From Bacteroides reticulotermitis JCM 10512 (GTDB lineage Bacteria; Bacteroidota; Bacteroidia; Bacteroidales; Bacteroidaceae), in the NCBI RefSeq assembly GCF_000517545.1, contig NZ_BAIV01000004.1, forward strand, positions 1 through 64,000: a stretch of DNA of 64,000 bases, given 5' to 3'. Below are positions 26,478 to 35,918 of the stretch, in pieces. The translations under genes were made by a program, and so were the position numbers. How positions within the stretch are numbered: the stretch's first letter is position 1; each line of letters opens with the position of its first letter. The notes below the pieces were generated by a model that saw only the letters and a program-made list of their open reading frames with translations, did not search any database and was not told the DNA's origin.

Positions 26478-28397
26478 TTAATCTTTTTTCGGTTTTCTAC
26501 GTGCCCATCCTTCTTCGCTGAAGTCAGGTTCGACATCTTTGAAGAACTTCTGCCAGTCTTCTTTCTTCTTAGGACCGCGTGTATCGGTATACCCACGTTC
26601 TGCACGGCTCGGCTTCTCGGATTTGCCTCCTCTTGGAGAGAAATTGTTACTTTCGCTTCTTGGCTTATCGTTGCTGTTGCCATAACGAGAAGGGCGATCT
26701 TCGCTTCTACCGTATTTTCTGCCTTCTTTATTATATCCTTTGGATGGGCCATTGTCGCGGCTTCTGCCACTCTCTTCACCGGCAACTTCAACTACGACCT
26801 TGCGTCCGTTCCATTTGGCGTTGTTCAGTGACTTAAGAACGTTGTTAGCCTCTTTCTCCGGTACTTCGAAGAAGGAGAAGTTCTGCATCAGGTCGATGCG
26901 TCCCAAGTCTACACGTCCGCGTGTATTGTTATTTAGTAGTCCGATAAGTTCGCTCGGGAAGAAGCTGTCTGTTTTTCCCAAATTGATGAACAAACGGGTA
27001 AAACCGGCAGATGCTTTACGGCTTCTTTTATCTTGGTTCCCTTCCCGGGGGTTGCGACTGTCGGCTGCTGTTGGCTGCTCAATCTCCGGACGGTTGTGAT
27101 AATACTCCTCAAAGCGGTTGAATTCATGCGAAACCATTCGCTTGATCAGGTCTTCTTTGCTCAACCATTCCAGTTTACGATAAATTTCGGGCATAAAGGA
27201 GGCGATTTCTTCTTCATTAACCTTCACCTTTTCCAGCTCATCGATCACTTTCATCAATTGTTTCTGGCAGATACCTGCTGCGGTAGGCATTTCTCCTACA
27301 ATAAACTTCTTGCTGATGATGCGTTCGATCTCTCGCAATTTACCTCTCTCACGGAGGTTGATAATGGCGATCGATGTTCCTGTCTTACCGGCACGTCCGG
27401 TACGACCGCTACGGTGCGTATAGCTTTCCGTATCGTCCGGCAAGCCGTAGTTGATGACATGGGTCAGATCGTCAACATCAAGTCCACGGGCTGCTACGTC
27501 TGTGGCTACCAATAACTGGATGTTGCGGATACGGAACTTCTGCATCACAGTGTCTCGTTGAGCCTGCGACAGTTCTCCGTGCAAGGAGTCGGCACTGTAG
27601 CCTTCCTGCATCAGCTTGTCGGCTATCTCTTGCGTCTCTTTACGTGTACGGCAGAAGATGATTCCGTAAACTTGCGGATAATAGTCTACGATACGCTTCA
27701 ACGCTTCGTATTTATCTCTGGCTTGTACGGTATAGACCACGTGTTTAACGTTGCTTGTACTCTCGTTCTTACGTCCGATGGTAATCTCTTTCGCATTGTT
27801 GAGGTACTTTTTGGATATCCGCGCGATTTCCGGGCTCATTGTAGCCGAGAATAACAGGGTGTTACGCTCTTTGGGTACATCGGCCAGAATGGCGTTAATA
27901 CTGTCAGTAAATCCCATATTTAGCATTTCGTCTGCCTCATCCATCACTACATTGTGAATGGTTGATAATGAAACAGTCCTTCTCTCCATCAAGTCGAGCA
28001 ATCGACCGGGAGTAGCTACAATGATATGTACACCGCGTTTCAAGCTACGTATCTGGCTGTCAATCGAGGACCCACCATATACCGGCAGTACTTTTAAACC
28101 GTCAATGTATTTGGAATAATCGTTTAGATCGCCTGCGATCTGTAGACAAAGCTCACGTGTGGGGCAGAGAATCAATGATTGGGGGATTCGGTTCTTTATA
28201 TCAACCTGCTGCAACAAAGGCAATCCAAATGCGGCTGTTTTACCTGTTCCCGTCTGTGCAAGAGCTACCACGTCATTATTTTCTCCTAAAAGGTACGGAA
28301 TCACTTCCTCTTGTACCGGCATGGGATTCTCATATCCCATTTCTTCAATTGCTCTACGTATCTCCGGAGAAACGCCAAGCTCTTCAAATGTCTTCAT
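26478..28397 (-). CDS. DEAD-box RNA helicase
   Basis: 639 residues. Helicase motifs in order: F-x-Q region, motif I AQTGTGKT, Ia PTRELCLQ, TPGRL, II DEAD (in VVMDEADEMLNMGF), III SAT, and VI HRSGRTGRAGKTG. After the second RecA domain comes a DbpA-type RNA-binding domain (FSFFEVPEKEANNVLKSLNNAKWNGRKVVVEVA) and a basic, Arg/Gly/Ser-rich disordered tail of about 85 residues. It resembles CsdA/DeaD, which remodels RNA in ribosome assembly and mRNA decay, often in the cold. Monocistronic, with a strong -7 box and terminator. Confidence 0.95.
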   Translation of the reverse strand: MKTFEELGVSPEIRRAIEEMGYENPMPVQEEVIPYLLGENNDVVALAQTGTGKTAAFGLPLLQQVDIKNRIPQSLILCPTRELCLQIAGDLNDYSKYIDGLKVLPVYGGSSIDSQIRSLKRGVHIIVATPGRLLDLMERRTVSLSTIHNVVMDEADEMLNMGFTDSINAILADVPKERNTLLFSATMSPEIARISKKYLNNAKEITIGRKNESTSNVKHVVYTVQARDKYEALKRIVDYYPQVYGIIFCRTRKETQEIADKLMQEGYSADSLHGELSQAQRDTVMQKFRIRNIQLLVATDVAARGLDVDDLTHVINYGLPDDTESYTHRSGRTGRAGKTGTSIAIINLRERGKLREIERIISKKFIVGEMPTAAGICQKQLMKVIDELEKVKVNEEEIASFMPEIYRKLEWLSKEDLIKRMVSHEFNRFEEYYHNRPEIEQPTAADSRNPREGNQDKRSRKASAGFTRLFINLGKTDSFFPSELIGLLNNNTRGRVDLGRIDLMQNFSFFEVPEKEANNVLKSLNNAKWNGRKVVVEVAGEESGRSRDNGPSKGYNKEGRKYGRSEDRPSRYGNSNDKPRSESNNFSPRGGKSEKPSRAERGYTDTRGPKKKEDWQKFFKDVEPDFSEEGWARRKPKKD

Positions 28398-28427
28398 TAA
28401 ATCTCTGTATATCTTTTAATTCGGGTG

Positions 28428-28435
28428 CAAAGATA
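28428..28435 (-). promoter_or_regulatory. -7 promoter box of the DEAD-box helicase gene
   Basis: TATCTTTG on the minus strand, 31 bp upstream of the start. Confidence 0.6.
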
Positions 28436-28471
28436 TAGATTTCCTGTGGAATATGAATTACGAATGACTAA

Positions 28472-29529
28472 TTATTCGAGTAGGATATTACGTAAATGTT
28501 TGATCTCATCGTCCGACAGTCCGATTGCTTTTCTCAGATATGTTCTGGTGTCGTCGTATCTTTTTTCGATTTCGTCTTTAGCAGCGTTCAGGTAGCTTTT
28601 TCTGGCCGAATAAATGGTTGTGATTGCTACTTGTGCGCTGGTAGGCAACCCGTAGGCGTATTTGGATGCTCGAGGGATGTTGAAGTAATCGTTGGTGAGG
28701 CAGTAATCTTCCATAATTACGTCTTCGTTTACTCCCAATGAGGCTAGAATAAGCGCGGAGATAATGCCCGTGCGATCTTTTCCTGTCGTACATTGAATAA
28801 CTACCGGATAATTCTTCTCATCGAGTAACAGGGTAAACACCTCTTTGATTTCTTTTTGGTATTTCAGCACGATATCTCGGTTGATACGCTCTACCATGCG
28901 GTAGATTGTGTCGGTCGTGATCTTTTCCTCCAGTACATTTTTCAGGATTGTATCGAGTTTGGCAGAGGCGATGGGAATGTGTACGGTATGGAATTTATCG
29001 TCCAACCGGGGAAGGTTAAGACGTTCATCTGCGGTACGGAGGTCGATAATGGTTTTATATCCATGTTGCCAAGCTCGTGATAGGTGTTTGGCGCGATACT
29101 GTCTATCTGCGCCGATCGGTAGAGCATTCCCCAGCGAATGCTTTTGCCATTTTTAGAGGATTTGTATCCACCGAGATCACGGAAGTTCTGAATACCCGTA
29201 ATATTCAGGTTGCGTGAAGCTACTTTGATGCGGTATTTGTTGTCAAATACCATTAGATAATAGTTACGACGGAGCGGGTCACGATTTAAAATCGTGATCA
29301 TGCCATCCGAAATGTTAGCCAGTGCTACGGGGGAGTCTTCCCGGATTGCATTCGGTTGGATGGAAGCATACACTTTAACCTGACCCTCCATGGAAGGAGC
29401 CGTTTCCCATTTAATAATGTAGTTCTCCTGGCTGTTTTCTTCGCAAACCACGGATATATTGGGAGGGGTACTAGTACATGACGGGAGTACTAATAGGAAA
29501 GTCAGCCAATTTAAAAGGTTCTTACACAT
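28472..29529 (-). CDS. Tyrosine/serine protein phosphatase lipoprotein (one frameshift)
   Basis: About 350 residues after frame repair. N-terminal lipoprotein signal (LLNWLTFLLVLPSC), a short beta-rich domain, then a PF13350-type phosphatase: NFRDLGGYKSSKNGKSIRWG near the middle and the P-loop QCTTGKDRTG with the catalytic Cys near residue 246. The frame is lost at 29053-29056, where four Ts replace the five needed to read DIKTIIDLRTADERLNLPRL. The start MCKNLL is chosen because a -7 box at 29557-29564 lies in the longer alternative. Probably periplasmic, dephosphorylating proteins or phosphoinositide-like substrates. Confidence 0.85.
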
Positions 29530-29556
29530 AGTTTCTTCGTCTATAAACACTATATG

Positions 29557-29564
29557 CAAAGATA
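29557..29564 (-). promoter_or_regulatory. -7 promoter box of the phosphatase gene
   Basis: TATCTTTG on the minus strand, 28 bp upstream of the chosen start. Confidence 0.55.
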
Positions 29565-29601
29565 GGAAATCTCAGCAGATGCGGTAATTCCTTTGCGATA
29601 A

Positions 29602-30543
29602 TTAGTCAATGTTAATATTAGTTTGTAAGTAACGGGCAGCGAAGTCCTTCGATATCGAGTTGTTGAGGCTTGTACAGACTGTAGCGGCAAAATCTTTTCC
29701 ACACTGGATCACCTTGTCCCAAACCTCTTCACTCAATGAATCCAAGTCCCGGTAGCGTACATCATATTTCAGTAGGCCGTAGATGATGCCTGCGTTGAAG
29801 TTATCGCCGGCACCAATAGTGCTGACAGCTTTCAATGGCTCAACCGGATAGTCTTTGTTGGTATTATTGGTGCGTAAAGCCACTTTGCCTGCACCCGATG
29901 TGCAGATGAAGCGTTGGCAATAGAACTTTATTTTATCCTTATAGATCTTGTCTACATCTTGCATATTGTACATATAGAGAAAGTCCTCGGCCGATCCGCG
30001 TACGATATTGGCGTATTCCAGATTATCGATGATCGTCGGTGCCAGTTTCATCGCCTCGTCTTTATGCGAAGAACGGAAGTTCGGATCATAATAAATGATG
30101 GCTTTCTTTTCGCGGGCTTGATCGAGAAGCTCCACTACTTTTTCCCGTAGCACCGGATTCAGTGCATAGTATGATCCTACCATCACGATATCGTCTTCTT
30201 GCAACTGTGGATAGAGCACATCCAGGCGTTGCTTGGGATAGTCTTTATAGAAAATATATTCAGCGTCGCTCTGCTTGTTCAGGAAAGCGAGTGAGACTGG
30301 TGACTTTCCATCGGGGAATACATTGACATGATCGGTCGGAATATTGTTTTCGCGCATGAATTGCAGAATCATATTACCTACCCGGTCGTTGCCTGTTTCG
30401 CTGATGAAGCCAACCTTTACGCCCATCCGGCCTAGTGAGACAATGCCATTGAATACCGATCCTCCCGGTACAGCGGCAGAGGGCTGTTCTCCTTGGAATA
30501 TAATGTCGAGAATCGTTTCTCCGATTCCAATTACTTTTCGCAT
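29602..30543 (-). CDS. PfkB-family carbohydrate kinase
   Basis: 313 residues, ribokinase fold. N-terminal MRKVIGIGETILDIIF and PGGSVFNGIVSLGRMG form the sugar-binding part; the C-terminal signature STIGAGDNFNAGIIYG carries the catalytic Asp. It phosphorylates a sugar, plausibly fructose, but the substrate is not readable. Its start overlaps the SIS-domain gene by 13 bp, so the two are coupled. A kinase directly after a sugar-phosphate isomerase suggests joint sugar-phosphate metabolism. Confidence 0.9.
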   Translation of the reverse strand: MRKVIGIGETILDIIFQGEQPSAAVPGGSVFNGIVSLGRMGVKVGFISETGNDRVGNMILQFMRENNIPTDHVNVFPDGKSPVSLAFLNKQSDAEYIFYKDYPKQRLDVLYPQLQEDDIVMVGSYYALNPVLREKVVELLDQAREKKAIIYYDPNFRSSHKDEAMKLAPTIIDNLEYANIVRGSAEDFLYMYNMQDVDKIYKDKIKFYCQRFICTSGAGKVALRTNNTNKDYPVEPLKAVSTIGAGDNFNAGIIYGLLKYDVRYRDLDSLSEEVWDKVIQCGKDFAATVCTSLNNSISKDFAARYLQTNINID

Positions 30544-31134
30544 AACGATCTTGATTTTTCGCCCAGATAACCACCGTGGTGGCGTTTGGAATATTCGGCA
30601 ATGGTAAATCCTGTTTCCTTCATCGTTTGCACCACTAGAATATCACCGATCACGGTCATAGCGGTAGTCGATGTTGTGGGTGTCATGCCCAAGGTGCAGA
30701 CTTCGGCAGGATGTCCGGTACTTAGGCATACGTCCGATTCGCTTGCCAAGGGGCTGTCCGGACTACCGGTAATTACGATGAATTTTAAGTCGGGGTTCAG
30801 GTTATGAGCCAGCCGGGTTAACTCGACAATCTCCCGCGTCTTTCCGGAGTTGGAGATGAGTAGTAGTAAATCATTCTCTTGCAGAATACCCAGATCGCCA
30901 TGTTGGGCTTCGCTGGGGTGTAGAAAAACAGAAGGAATACCTGTAGAGCAGAAAGTCGTGGCGATATTCATGCTATCTGTCCGGCTTTTCCCATACCGGA
31001 GGTACCAGCTTGCCTTTTTTTTGATGTATTTGTTCTACAATCAGGTTCACGGCCTTTTCATAGGCATCTGTAACGGGAATGTTGAGTACAGCTTGCGCTT
31101 CCTGTTGCAAGAGTTGTTGAATGGAATTGATCAT
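30531..31134 (-). CDS. SIS-domain sugar-phosphate isomerase, KpsF/GutQ-like (two frameshifts)
   Basis: About 200 residues, one SIS domain without CBS domains. After repair it reads from MINSIQQLLQQEAQAVLNIP through KLVTSGMGKAGQIAMNIATTF to the sugar-phosphate loop LLISNSGKTREI and the C-terminus HHGGYLGEKS. Two single bases are missing on the plus strand: a T at 31003 (gaggtacc for gaggttacc) and a G at 30972 (catgcta for catggcta). Likely arabinose-5-phosphate isomerase or a relative acting before KDO synthesis; the lack of CBS domains leaves that open. Its last codons overlap the PfkB gene; the LOG gene lies 47 bp upstream. Confidence 0.82.
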
Positions 31135-31181
31135 AATTGTTGGGTGCTAATGGGTGCGTCTATTCTATGTCTCAGACGGCT

Positions 31182-31715
31182 CTATTTTATTTTATCTTTT
31201 AATTCTTCCAAAGAATTGGCCACGTCATAGTACGTAGAGAAGGGGTGACGGGCAAAACCTTTTTGTTCGAGGGTGTCGAGTGTGTTTAACAGTTCGGTAT
31301 AGAATCCGTATTCATTGTAGAAAATCACTTTCTTCTGATGGTATCCGATAGAAGCCGCGGCAATTACGTGGAAGATCTCATCGAATGTGCCTACGCCACC
31401 GGCCAAAGCCACTAGTACGTCGGACTTTTCCAGTATGATGTCTTTGCGGTCGCTCAGGTTACGAGTACGGATCACTTCATCCAAGTAGGTGCTCACGCGT
31501 CCGTTCTCTTCTAATTTGGAAGGAACGACTCCGATTACCGTACCGCCATTTTCTTTCACTGCCTGAGCAATGCATTCCATTAGTCCGAGGTTGGCTCCTC
31601 CGTAGACTAACGTTTTGCCAGTTTCTCCCAGCCATTGCCCTAGTTTGCGGGTGCTTTCGAAGTACATTTTGTCAATGTTTTCTGAGGCAGAGCAGAAAAT
31701 TCCTATCTTTTTCAT
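31182..31715 (-). CDS. LOG family protein (nucleoside 5'-monophosphate phosphoribohydrolase-like)
   Basis: About 177 residues from MKKIGIFCSASENID. Rossmann-like fold with the LOG signature near ALAGGVGTFDEIF (usual PGGxGTxxE, with Ala for Pro) and VYGGANLGLM. Enzymes of this family split ribose-5-phosphate from nucleoside monophosphates. A longer start 18 codons upstream exists but lacks family support. Head of a possible LOG-SIS-PfkB operon. Confidence 0.9.
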   Translation of the reverse strand: MKKIGIFCSASENIDKMYFESTRKLGQWLGETGKTLVYGGANLGLMECIAQAVKENGGTVIGVVPSKLEENGRVSTYLDEVIRTRNLSDRKDIILEKSDVLVALAGGVGTFDEIFHVIAAASIGYHQKKVIFYNEYGFYTELLNTLDTLEQKGFARHPFSTYYDVANSLEELKDKIK

Positions 31716-31781
31716 ACACGTTGTTACTGTTATAGTGCACAAATATCTGCAATTTTCTATAAACGACAATAAGTTTTATTG

Positions 31782-31789
31782 TATTTTTG
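31782..31789 (+). promoter_or_regulatory. -7 promoter box of the M16 peptidase gene
   Basis: TATTTTTG, 31 bp upstream of the ATG at 31821; it excludes an in-frame ATG at 31779. Confidence 0.55.
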
Positions 31790-31820
31790 CGGTCTCTATC
31801 TAATAAGGAAGTATAAAACA

Positions 31821-33041
31821 ATGCATTACAACGAATATACATTACCCAATGGCTTGCGTATTATCCACGAACCCCTTCTCTCGAAGGTGACTTATTGTGG
31901 TTTTGCCATTGATGTCGGTACGCGTGATGAGAACGACGATGAGCAAGGAATGGCTCATTTTGTGGAACATCTGATTTTTAAAGGAACAACGAAACGGAAA
32001 GCCTGGCATATTCTGAATCGTCTGGAGAATGTGGGAGGCGATTTGAACGCCTACACCAACAAGGAAGAAACGGTAGTCTATGCTGCTTTTCTGAATGAAC
32101 ATCTTGACCGAGCGTTGGAACTGTTGGGGGATATTGTATTTCACTCCACTTTTCCGCAGCATGAGATGGATAAAGAGGCCGAAGTGATTATCGACGAGAT
32201 TCAGTCGTATGAAGACACTCCTTCGGAATTGATCTTTGATGATTTTGAAGATATGATCTTCCGCAATCATCCGTTAGGACGCAATATTCTAGGTAATCCG
32301 GAGCAGTTGCATAGCTTTCGTACGGAGCATGTGCTCTCTTTTACCCGGCGTTTCTATCAACCGGAGAATATCGTCTTCTTCGTGCAAGGACAATATGACT
32401 TTAAGAAGATTGTGCGGTTAGCTAACAAATACCTGGCCGATATTCCGATGGGGACAGTGGACAGGCACCGTACGCCTCCTCTCCCTTATATGCGAGAAAA
32501 TCTGGTTGTCCATAAAGAGACCCATCAGGCACATGTCATGATCGGTAGCCGGGGGTATAATGCTTATGATGATAAGCGTACCGCTCTTTATCTGCTGAAC
32601 AATCTGTTGGGAGGCCCCGGAATGAATAGTCGCCTCAATGTGTCGCTTCGGGAGCGGAGAGGCTTGGTTTATAACGTAGAATCCAACCTGACCTCCTATA
32701 CCGATACTGGAGCTTTCAGCATATACTTCGGGACTGATGTGGAAGATTTGGACACCTGTATGCGGCTGACCTATAAAGAACTGAAAACGTTGCGTGATTT
32801 GAAGCTGACCACTTCACAGCTCACAGCAGCCAAAAAGCAACTGATTGGACAAATAGGGGTAGCATCCGATAACTTTGAAAACAATGCTTTGGGAATGGCT
32901 AAGACTTTTTTGCATTATCGTAAATACGAGTCGCCGGAAGTTATATTCCAACGCATCGATGCATTGACGGCGGAGCAACTGCTGGAAGTGGCCAATGAAA
33001 TGTTCGCGGAGGAATATCTGTCGACCTTGATTTACAAATAG
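31821..33041 (+). CDS. M16 family zinc peptidase (PqqL/processing-peptidase-like)
   Basis: 406 residues, cytosolic (no signal peptide). The inverted zinc motif HFVEH is at residues 46-50, with the distal Glu in the EAEVIIDEIQSYED region. The C-terminal half carries the R/Y pair of M16 peptidases in LRERRGLVYNVES. About half the length of pitrilysin, like mitochondrial processing peptidase subunits and Bacillus MlpA/YmxG. It degrades or processes peptides. Complete, single gene, divergent from LOG. Confidence 0.92.
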   Translation: MHYNEYTLPNGLRIIHEPLLSKVTYCGFAIDVGTRDENDDEQGMAHFVEHLIFKGTTKRKAWHILNRLENVGGDLNAYTNKEETVVYAAFLNEHLDRALELLGDIVFHSTFPQHEMDKEAEVIIDEIQSYEDTPSELIFDDFEDMIFRNHPLGRNILGNPEQLHSFRTEHVLSFTRRFYQPENIVFFVQGQYDFKKIVRLANKYLADIPMGTVDRHRTPPLPYMRENLVVHKETHQAHVMIGSRGYNAYDDKRTALYLLNNLLGGPGMNSRLNVSLRERRGLVYNVESNLTSYTDTGAFSIYFGTDVEDLDTCMRLTYKELKTLRDLKLTTSQLTAAKKQLIGQIGVASDNFENNALGMAKTFLHYRKYESPEVIFQRIDALTAEQLLEVANEMFAEEYLSTLIYK

Positions 33042-33172
33042 TTTAGTAAAGCTATGATGTTTTGAGCGGTGGAACGACCTTTGAGTTGTTCCGGGACGAA
33101 ACGTGAAGTAGTTTGACCATAGGCTTCATCGATGTGTGTAAAATCTTGCAGGAATAGTACATCGTTATACTT
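33032..33172 (-). pseudogene. Possible gene remnant (C-terminal fragment)
   Basis: On the minus strand a stop-bounded frame of about 46 codons without a start reads like a real protein tail: DFTHIDEAYGQTTSRFVPEQ followed by LKGRSTAQNIIALLNYL and a stop inside the end of the M16 gene. Codon choice looks native. I do not recognise the family. A chance frame of this length is not rare, so this is tentative. Confidence 0.25.
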
Positions 33173-33216
33173 TTAATTTCTATCTGTTTTATTCTTTAGA
33201 ATACGAAGATTTTCTC

Positions 33217-33224
33217 TACATTTG
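33217..33224 (+). promoter_or_regulatory. -7 promoter box of the PUL regulator gene
   Basis: TACATTTG, 43 bp upstream of the ATG at 33268. Confidence 0.55.
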
Positions 33225-33267
33225 TCATTCTATAACCGAGAATCTTTTACTAAAGCTTAATCTTCAG

Positions 33268-34908
33268 ATGAGAAAAACAGTTCTATTAATATGGTTGCTA
33301 GCCTCTTTTTCAACGGCTGTATGGGCAGATAAGGCATTTGATTCCTTGCTGAATGTACTCGATCAGACTATTCAGAAGCATGAGACTTATGTGGTGCAGC
33401 GTGAATCGCGAATTCGACATCTCAACGAATTGGCGCGGGGAGTGGTATTCAACTCGGTAGAACATTACAATTTAAATAACCAGCTTTTTAAGGAATATAA
33501 GTCCTTTGTGTGTGATTCGGCCATTCTCTACCTGAATGAGAATATACAAATCGCTGAGGCTTTGAAGGATCGTGAGCGGCAGGTTGAAAGTAAACTGTTA
33601 CTTTCCCTGCTGCTATCCGCTTCGGGCATGTATACCGAGTCGATCGATGTGCTGGATATGGTCAAGCGAAGTGAAGTCTCTTCCCAACTCCTGCCCGAAT
33701 ATTACTCGTGCTTTGGTCATGTATATGGTGAGTTGGGCTTCTATACCCAAGACAAGACGCTCGCGAAGAAATACTGGAATATTGCGGAAACGTACAAAGA
33801 CTCTCTGTATGCAATCTTGCCTCCCCAGTCGGAGGAATTCCTGCTCATGCGTGAAGATCGGTTACGCGAACAGCATTTGTATGCGGAAGCGTTGAAAATT
33901 AACGATCTCCGTTTGTCTCAGGTAGAGTCCGGTACTCCGCAATATGCGCTGGTCACTTACCATCGTTCGCTTATTTATAAATACAGCAACGACAGCATCA
34001 ACGAGAAGAAGAACCTTTGCTTGTCGGCCATCTCCGATATACGTTCCGCCATTAAGGATCATGCCTCTTTGTGGATGCTCGCTCAATTGCTGTATGAAGA
34101 CGGTCACATCGAACAGGCATACCGCTATATGCGCTTCTCCTGGAATGCGACCAAATTCTACAATGCCCGGCTGCGTAGCTGGCAGAGTGCCGATGCGCTT
34201 TCTCTGATCGATAAAACCTACCAGGCGATGATTGAGAAGCAGAATGCACGCCTCGAACAGAACCTGTTGCTGATCACGGCTTTGCTTCTGCTGTTGGTCG
34301 TAGCCCTCGGCTATATCTACCGGCAAATGAAGAAATTGCGTCTGGCACGGAATCATTTGCAGGTGGCCAATGGGCAGCTGAAAGAACTGAATGAAGAGTT
34401 GCGCCAGATGAACGACTGCCTGACTTTCACGAATGCGGAACTCTCCGAATCGGATCAGATTAAAGAAGAGTATATCGCCCGTTTCATCAAACTGTGTTCT
34501 ACGTATATCAACCGATTGGATACATACCGCCGCATGGTTAATAAGAAAATATCGGCGGGACAAATTGCCGATCTATTGAGAATCACCCGTTCGCAGGATG
34601 CTCTGGATGAGGAGTTGGAAGAACTTTATGCCAATTTTGATACGGCCTTCCTCCATCTTTTTCCCGACTTTGTGAGAAAGTTCAATTCTCTCTTGCAAGA
34701 TGACGAACATATCTCACTGAAGAAAGACGAACTGCTGAATACGGAACTACGTATATTCGCTTTGATACGTTTGGGGATCGAAGATAGCTCCCAGATTGCC
34801 GAATTCCTACGCTATTCGGTGAACACCATCTACAATTACCGGGCGAAAGTGAAGAACAAAGCCTACTCCAGAGACGACTTCGAAGAAAAAGTGAAGAAGA
34901 TACGTTAA
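33268..34908 (+). CDS. Membrane-spanning TPR/HTH transcriptional regulator (DUF6377-like)
   Basis: 546 residues. Signal peptide (LLIWLLASFSTAVWA), a periplasmic TPR-like helical region (residues 25-325), one transmembrane helix near 330-350 (LLLITALLLLLVVALGYIY), a coiled coil, and a cytosolic C-terminal domain ending in a LuxR-like helix-turn-helix (ELRIFALIRLGIEDSSQIAE, FLRYSVNTIYNYRAKVKNKA). This topology lets it sense a glycan in the periplasm and bind DNA inside, as SusR and HTCS regulators do. It lies 1.4 kb upstream of susC in the same direction, so it is the obvious candidate activator of the PUL. The ligand is inferred only from the enzymes. Confidence 0.85.
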   Translation: MRKTVLLIWLLASFSTAVWADKAFDSLLNVLDQTIQKHETYVVQRESRIRHLNELARGVVFNSVEHYNLNNQLFKEYKSFVCDSAILYLNENIQIAEALKDRERQVESKLLLSLLLSASGMYTESIDVLDMVKRSEVSSQLLPEYYSCFGHVYGELGFYTQDKTLAKKYWNIAETYKDSLYAILPPQSEEFLLMREDRLREQHLYAEALKINDLRLSQVESGTPQYALVTYHRSLIYKYSNDSINEKKNLCLSAISDIRSAIKDHASLWMLAQLLYEDGHIEQAYRYMRFSWNATKFYNARLRSWQSADALSLIDKTYQAMIEKQNARLEQNLLLITALLLLLVVALGYIYRQMKKLRLARNHLQVANGQLKELNEELRQMNDCLTFTNAELSESDQIKEEYIARFIKLCSTYINRLDTYRRMVNKKISAGQIADLLRITRSQDALDEELEELYANFDTAFLHLFPDFVRKFNSLLQDDEHISLKKDELLNTELRIFALIRLGIEDSSQIAEFLRYSVNTIYNYRAKVKNKAYSRDDFEEKVKKIR

Positions 34909-35409
34909 GCGTCTTCGCCTTCCAGCCTGATTACTTATTTGGGGATAAGTCAAGCTAGCTGTGAAAACAAGTATAGTTTGACTCTAAAACATGATTACTT
35001 TTTCTTCAAAACATTACTTGTTTTGCTTCATTGAAACGGCTTCATTCAACCTCAACGCTAGCTTCTTAGCCCGATCCGTAGGGTGTGTGGCGTTTCGGTG
35101 GTGCTCCTCTTTCGTTCGTTCCATCACGGGTGGAATCGTCGGTCCGGTGGCAGGGGTGTGTCTCAGGTGTGCCAATAGGCATGCAGTGCGGGCTGTTCCG
35201 AAACTGATCGAGGAAATATGCCATACGAAGCTGGGCAATCATTTCCGAATAATCGCAGTAGCAACTCATCTCCATCTCTCGCTCGTTATACTTGGTTGGA
35301 CTCATGTGTTAACGTCATTTAATTTATTTGCAATCAATCCCTTCCGATAGTGCTGAGGTACTTTCGTTGGGGGCTCGGGTGTAAAGGAATCGATTTTTTC
35401 CGAGAAACC
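34909..35409. other. Intergenic stretch upstream of the PUL
   Basis: About 500 bp. It may hold a small minus-strand gene (35014-35305, listed separately). Otherwise I see nothing I can name. Confidence 0.35.
35014..35305 (-). pseudogene. Possible small hypothetical gene with a frame change
   Basis: A minus-strand ATG at 35305 starts MSPTKYNEREMEMSCYCDYS, followed by EMIAQLRMAYFLDQF with protein-like codon use. After that the better-looking frame switches to TARTACLLAHLRHTP and ends RAKKLALRLNEAVSMKQNK at 35014. It could be one short protein broken by an indel, or noise. No family recognised and no promoter seen. Confidence 0.25.
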
Positions 35410-35454
35410 AAAAACGTTAAAATGGCTCTTTTTGGGCGAAAATGACGTAGTTAG
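35410..35454. repeat. 45-bp direct repeat, copy 1
   Basis: Begins AAAAACGTTAAAATGGCTCT and ends GACGTAGTTAG. About 85% identical to 35681-35725. Each copy contains a small GGGC-type hairpin over CTTTTT flanked by ACGT. Confidence 0.7.
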
Positions 35455-35680
35455 CACTTGATGCTCTATAAATAAACGCGGAATGATTAGCTTGTCGTGT
35501 TGTATTTCCTTGATAATTAAGCGGATAGCATCTGCCTTTTCTTTGCTTTTACGGCTTCGCCAACAGGGACAAAACTCCGGAAAGAGGACCGGAAACAGAC
35601 TTGCTTCAAGCCTGATTTTGATCCATATCTCCGTTCTGGGCGCTGTAGAGGGGAATTGCTGTTTTCCCTCTGCAGCACTG

Positions 35681-35725
35681 AAAAACGTTAAAATGCCCCT
35701 TTTTGGGCAAAAACAACGTAGTTAG
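35681..35725. repeat. 45-bp direct repeat, copy 2
   Basis: Begins AAAAACGTTAAAATGCCCCT and ends AACGTAGTTAG; the inner hairpin TGCCC/GGGCA is perfect in this copy. The copies are 271 bp apart with an unrelated, non-coding interior. Confidence 0.7.
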
Positions 35726-35797
35726 GAAGCCATGAATTAACCTTTTTTATCCAAACAGTCTCTTATTTCTCTTTATATTCTTATTTTCTATATAATC

Positions 35798-35849
35798 GAA
35801 GGGGGGGGGGGTTAGTAGTAGTCCACTACTAAAAAAACGCGCCCCCTTC
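35798..35849. other. G11 tract within a hairpin
   Basis: Eleven Gs at 35801-35811; GAAGGGGG (35798-35805) can pair with CCCCCTTC (35842-35849), and TTAGTAGT inside pairs with ACTACTAA. A run this long is prone to slippage. No ORF spans it. Confidence 0.6.
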
Positions 35850-35918
35850 TTAATAATTAAATTTGTAACGCGCGCGTACACGCGTGATAAGGCAGGCCTG
35901 TTTAGCAAAACCGGAGCT

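Noticed and set aside
31779..31820. Upstream ATG as the M16 peptidase start
   Set aside because: A -7 promoter box overlaps it and the extension has no family match.
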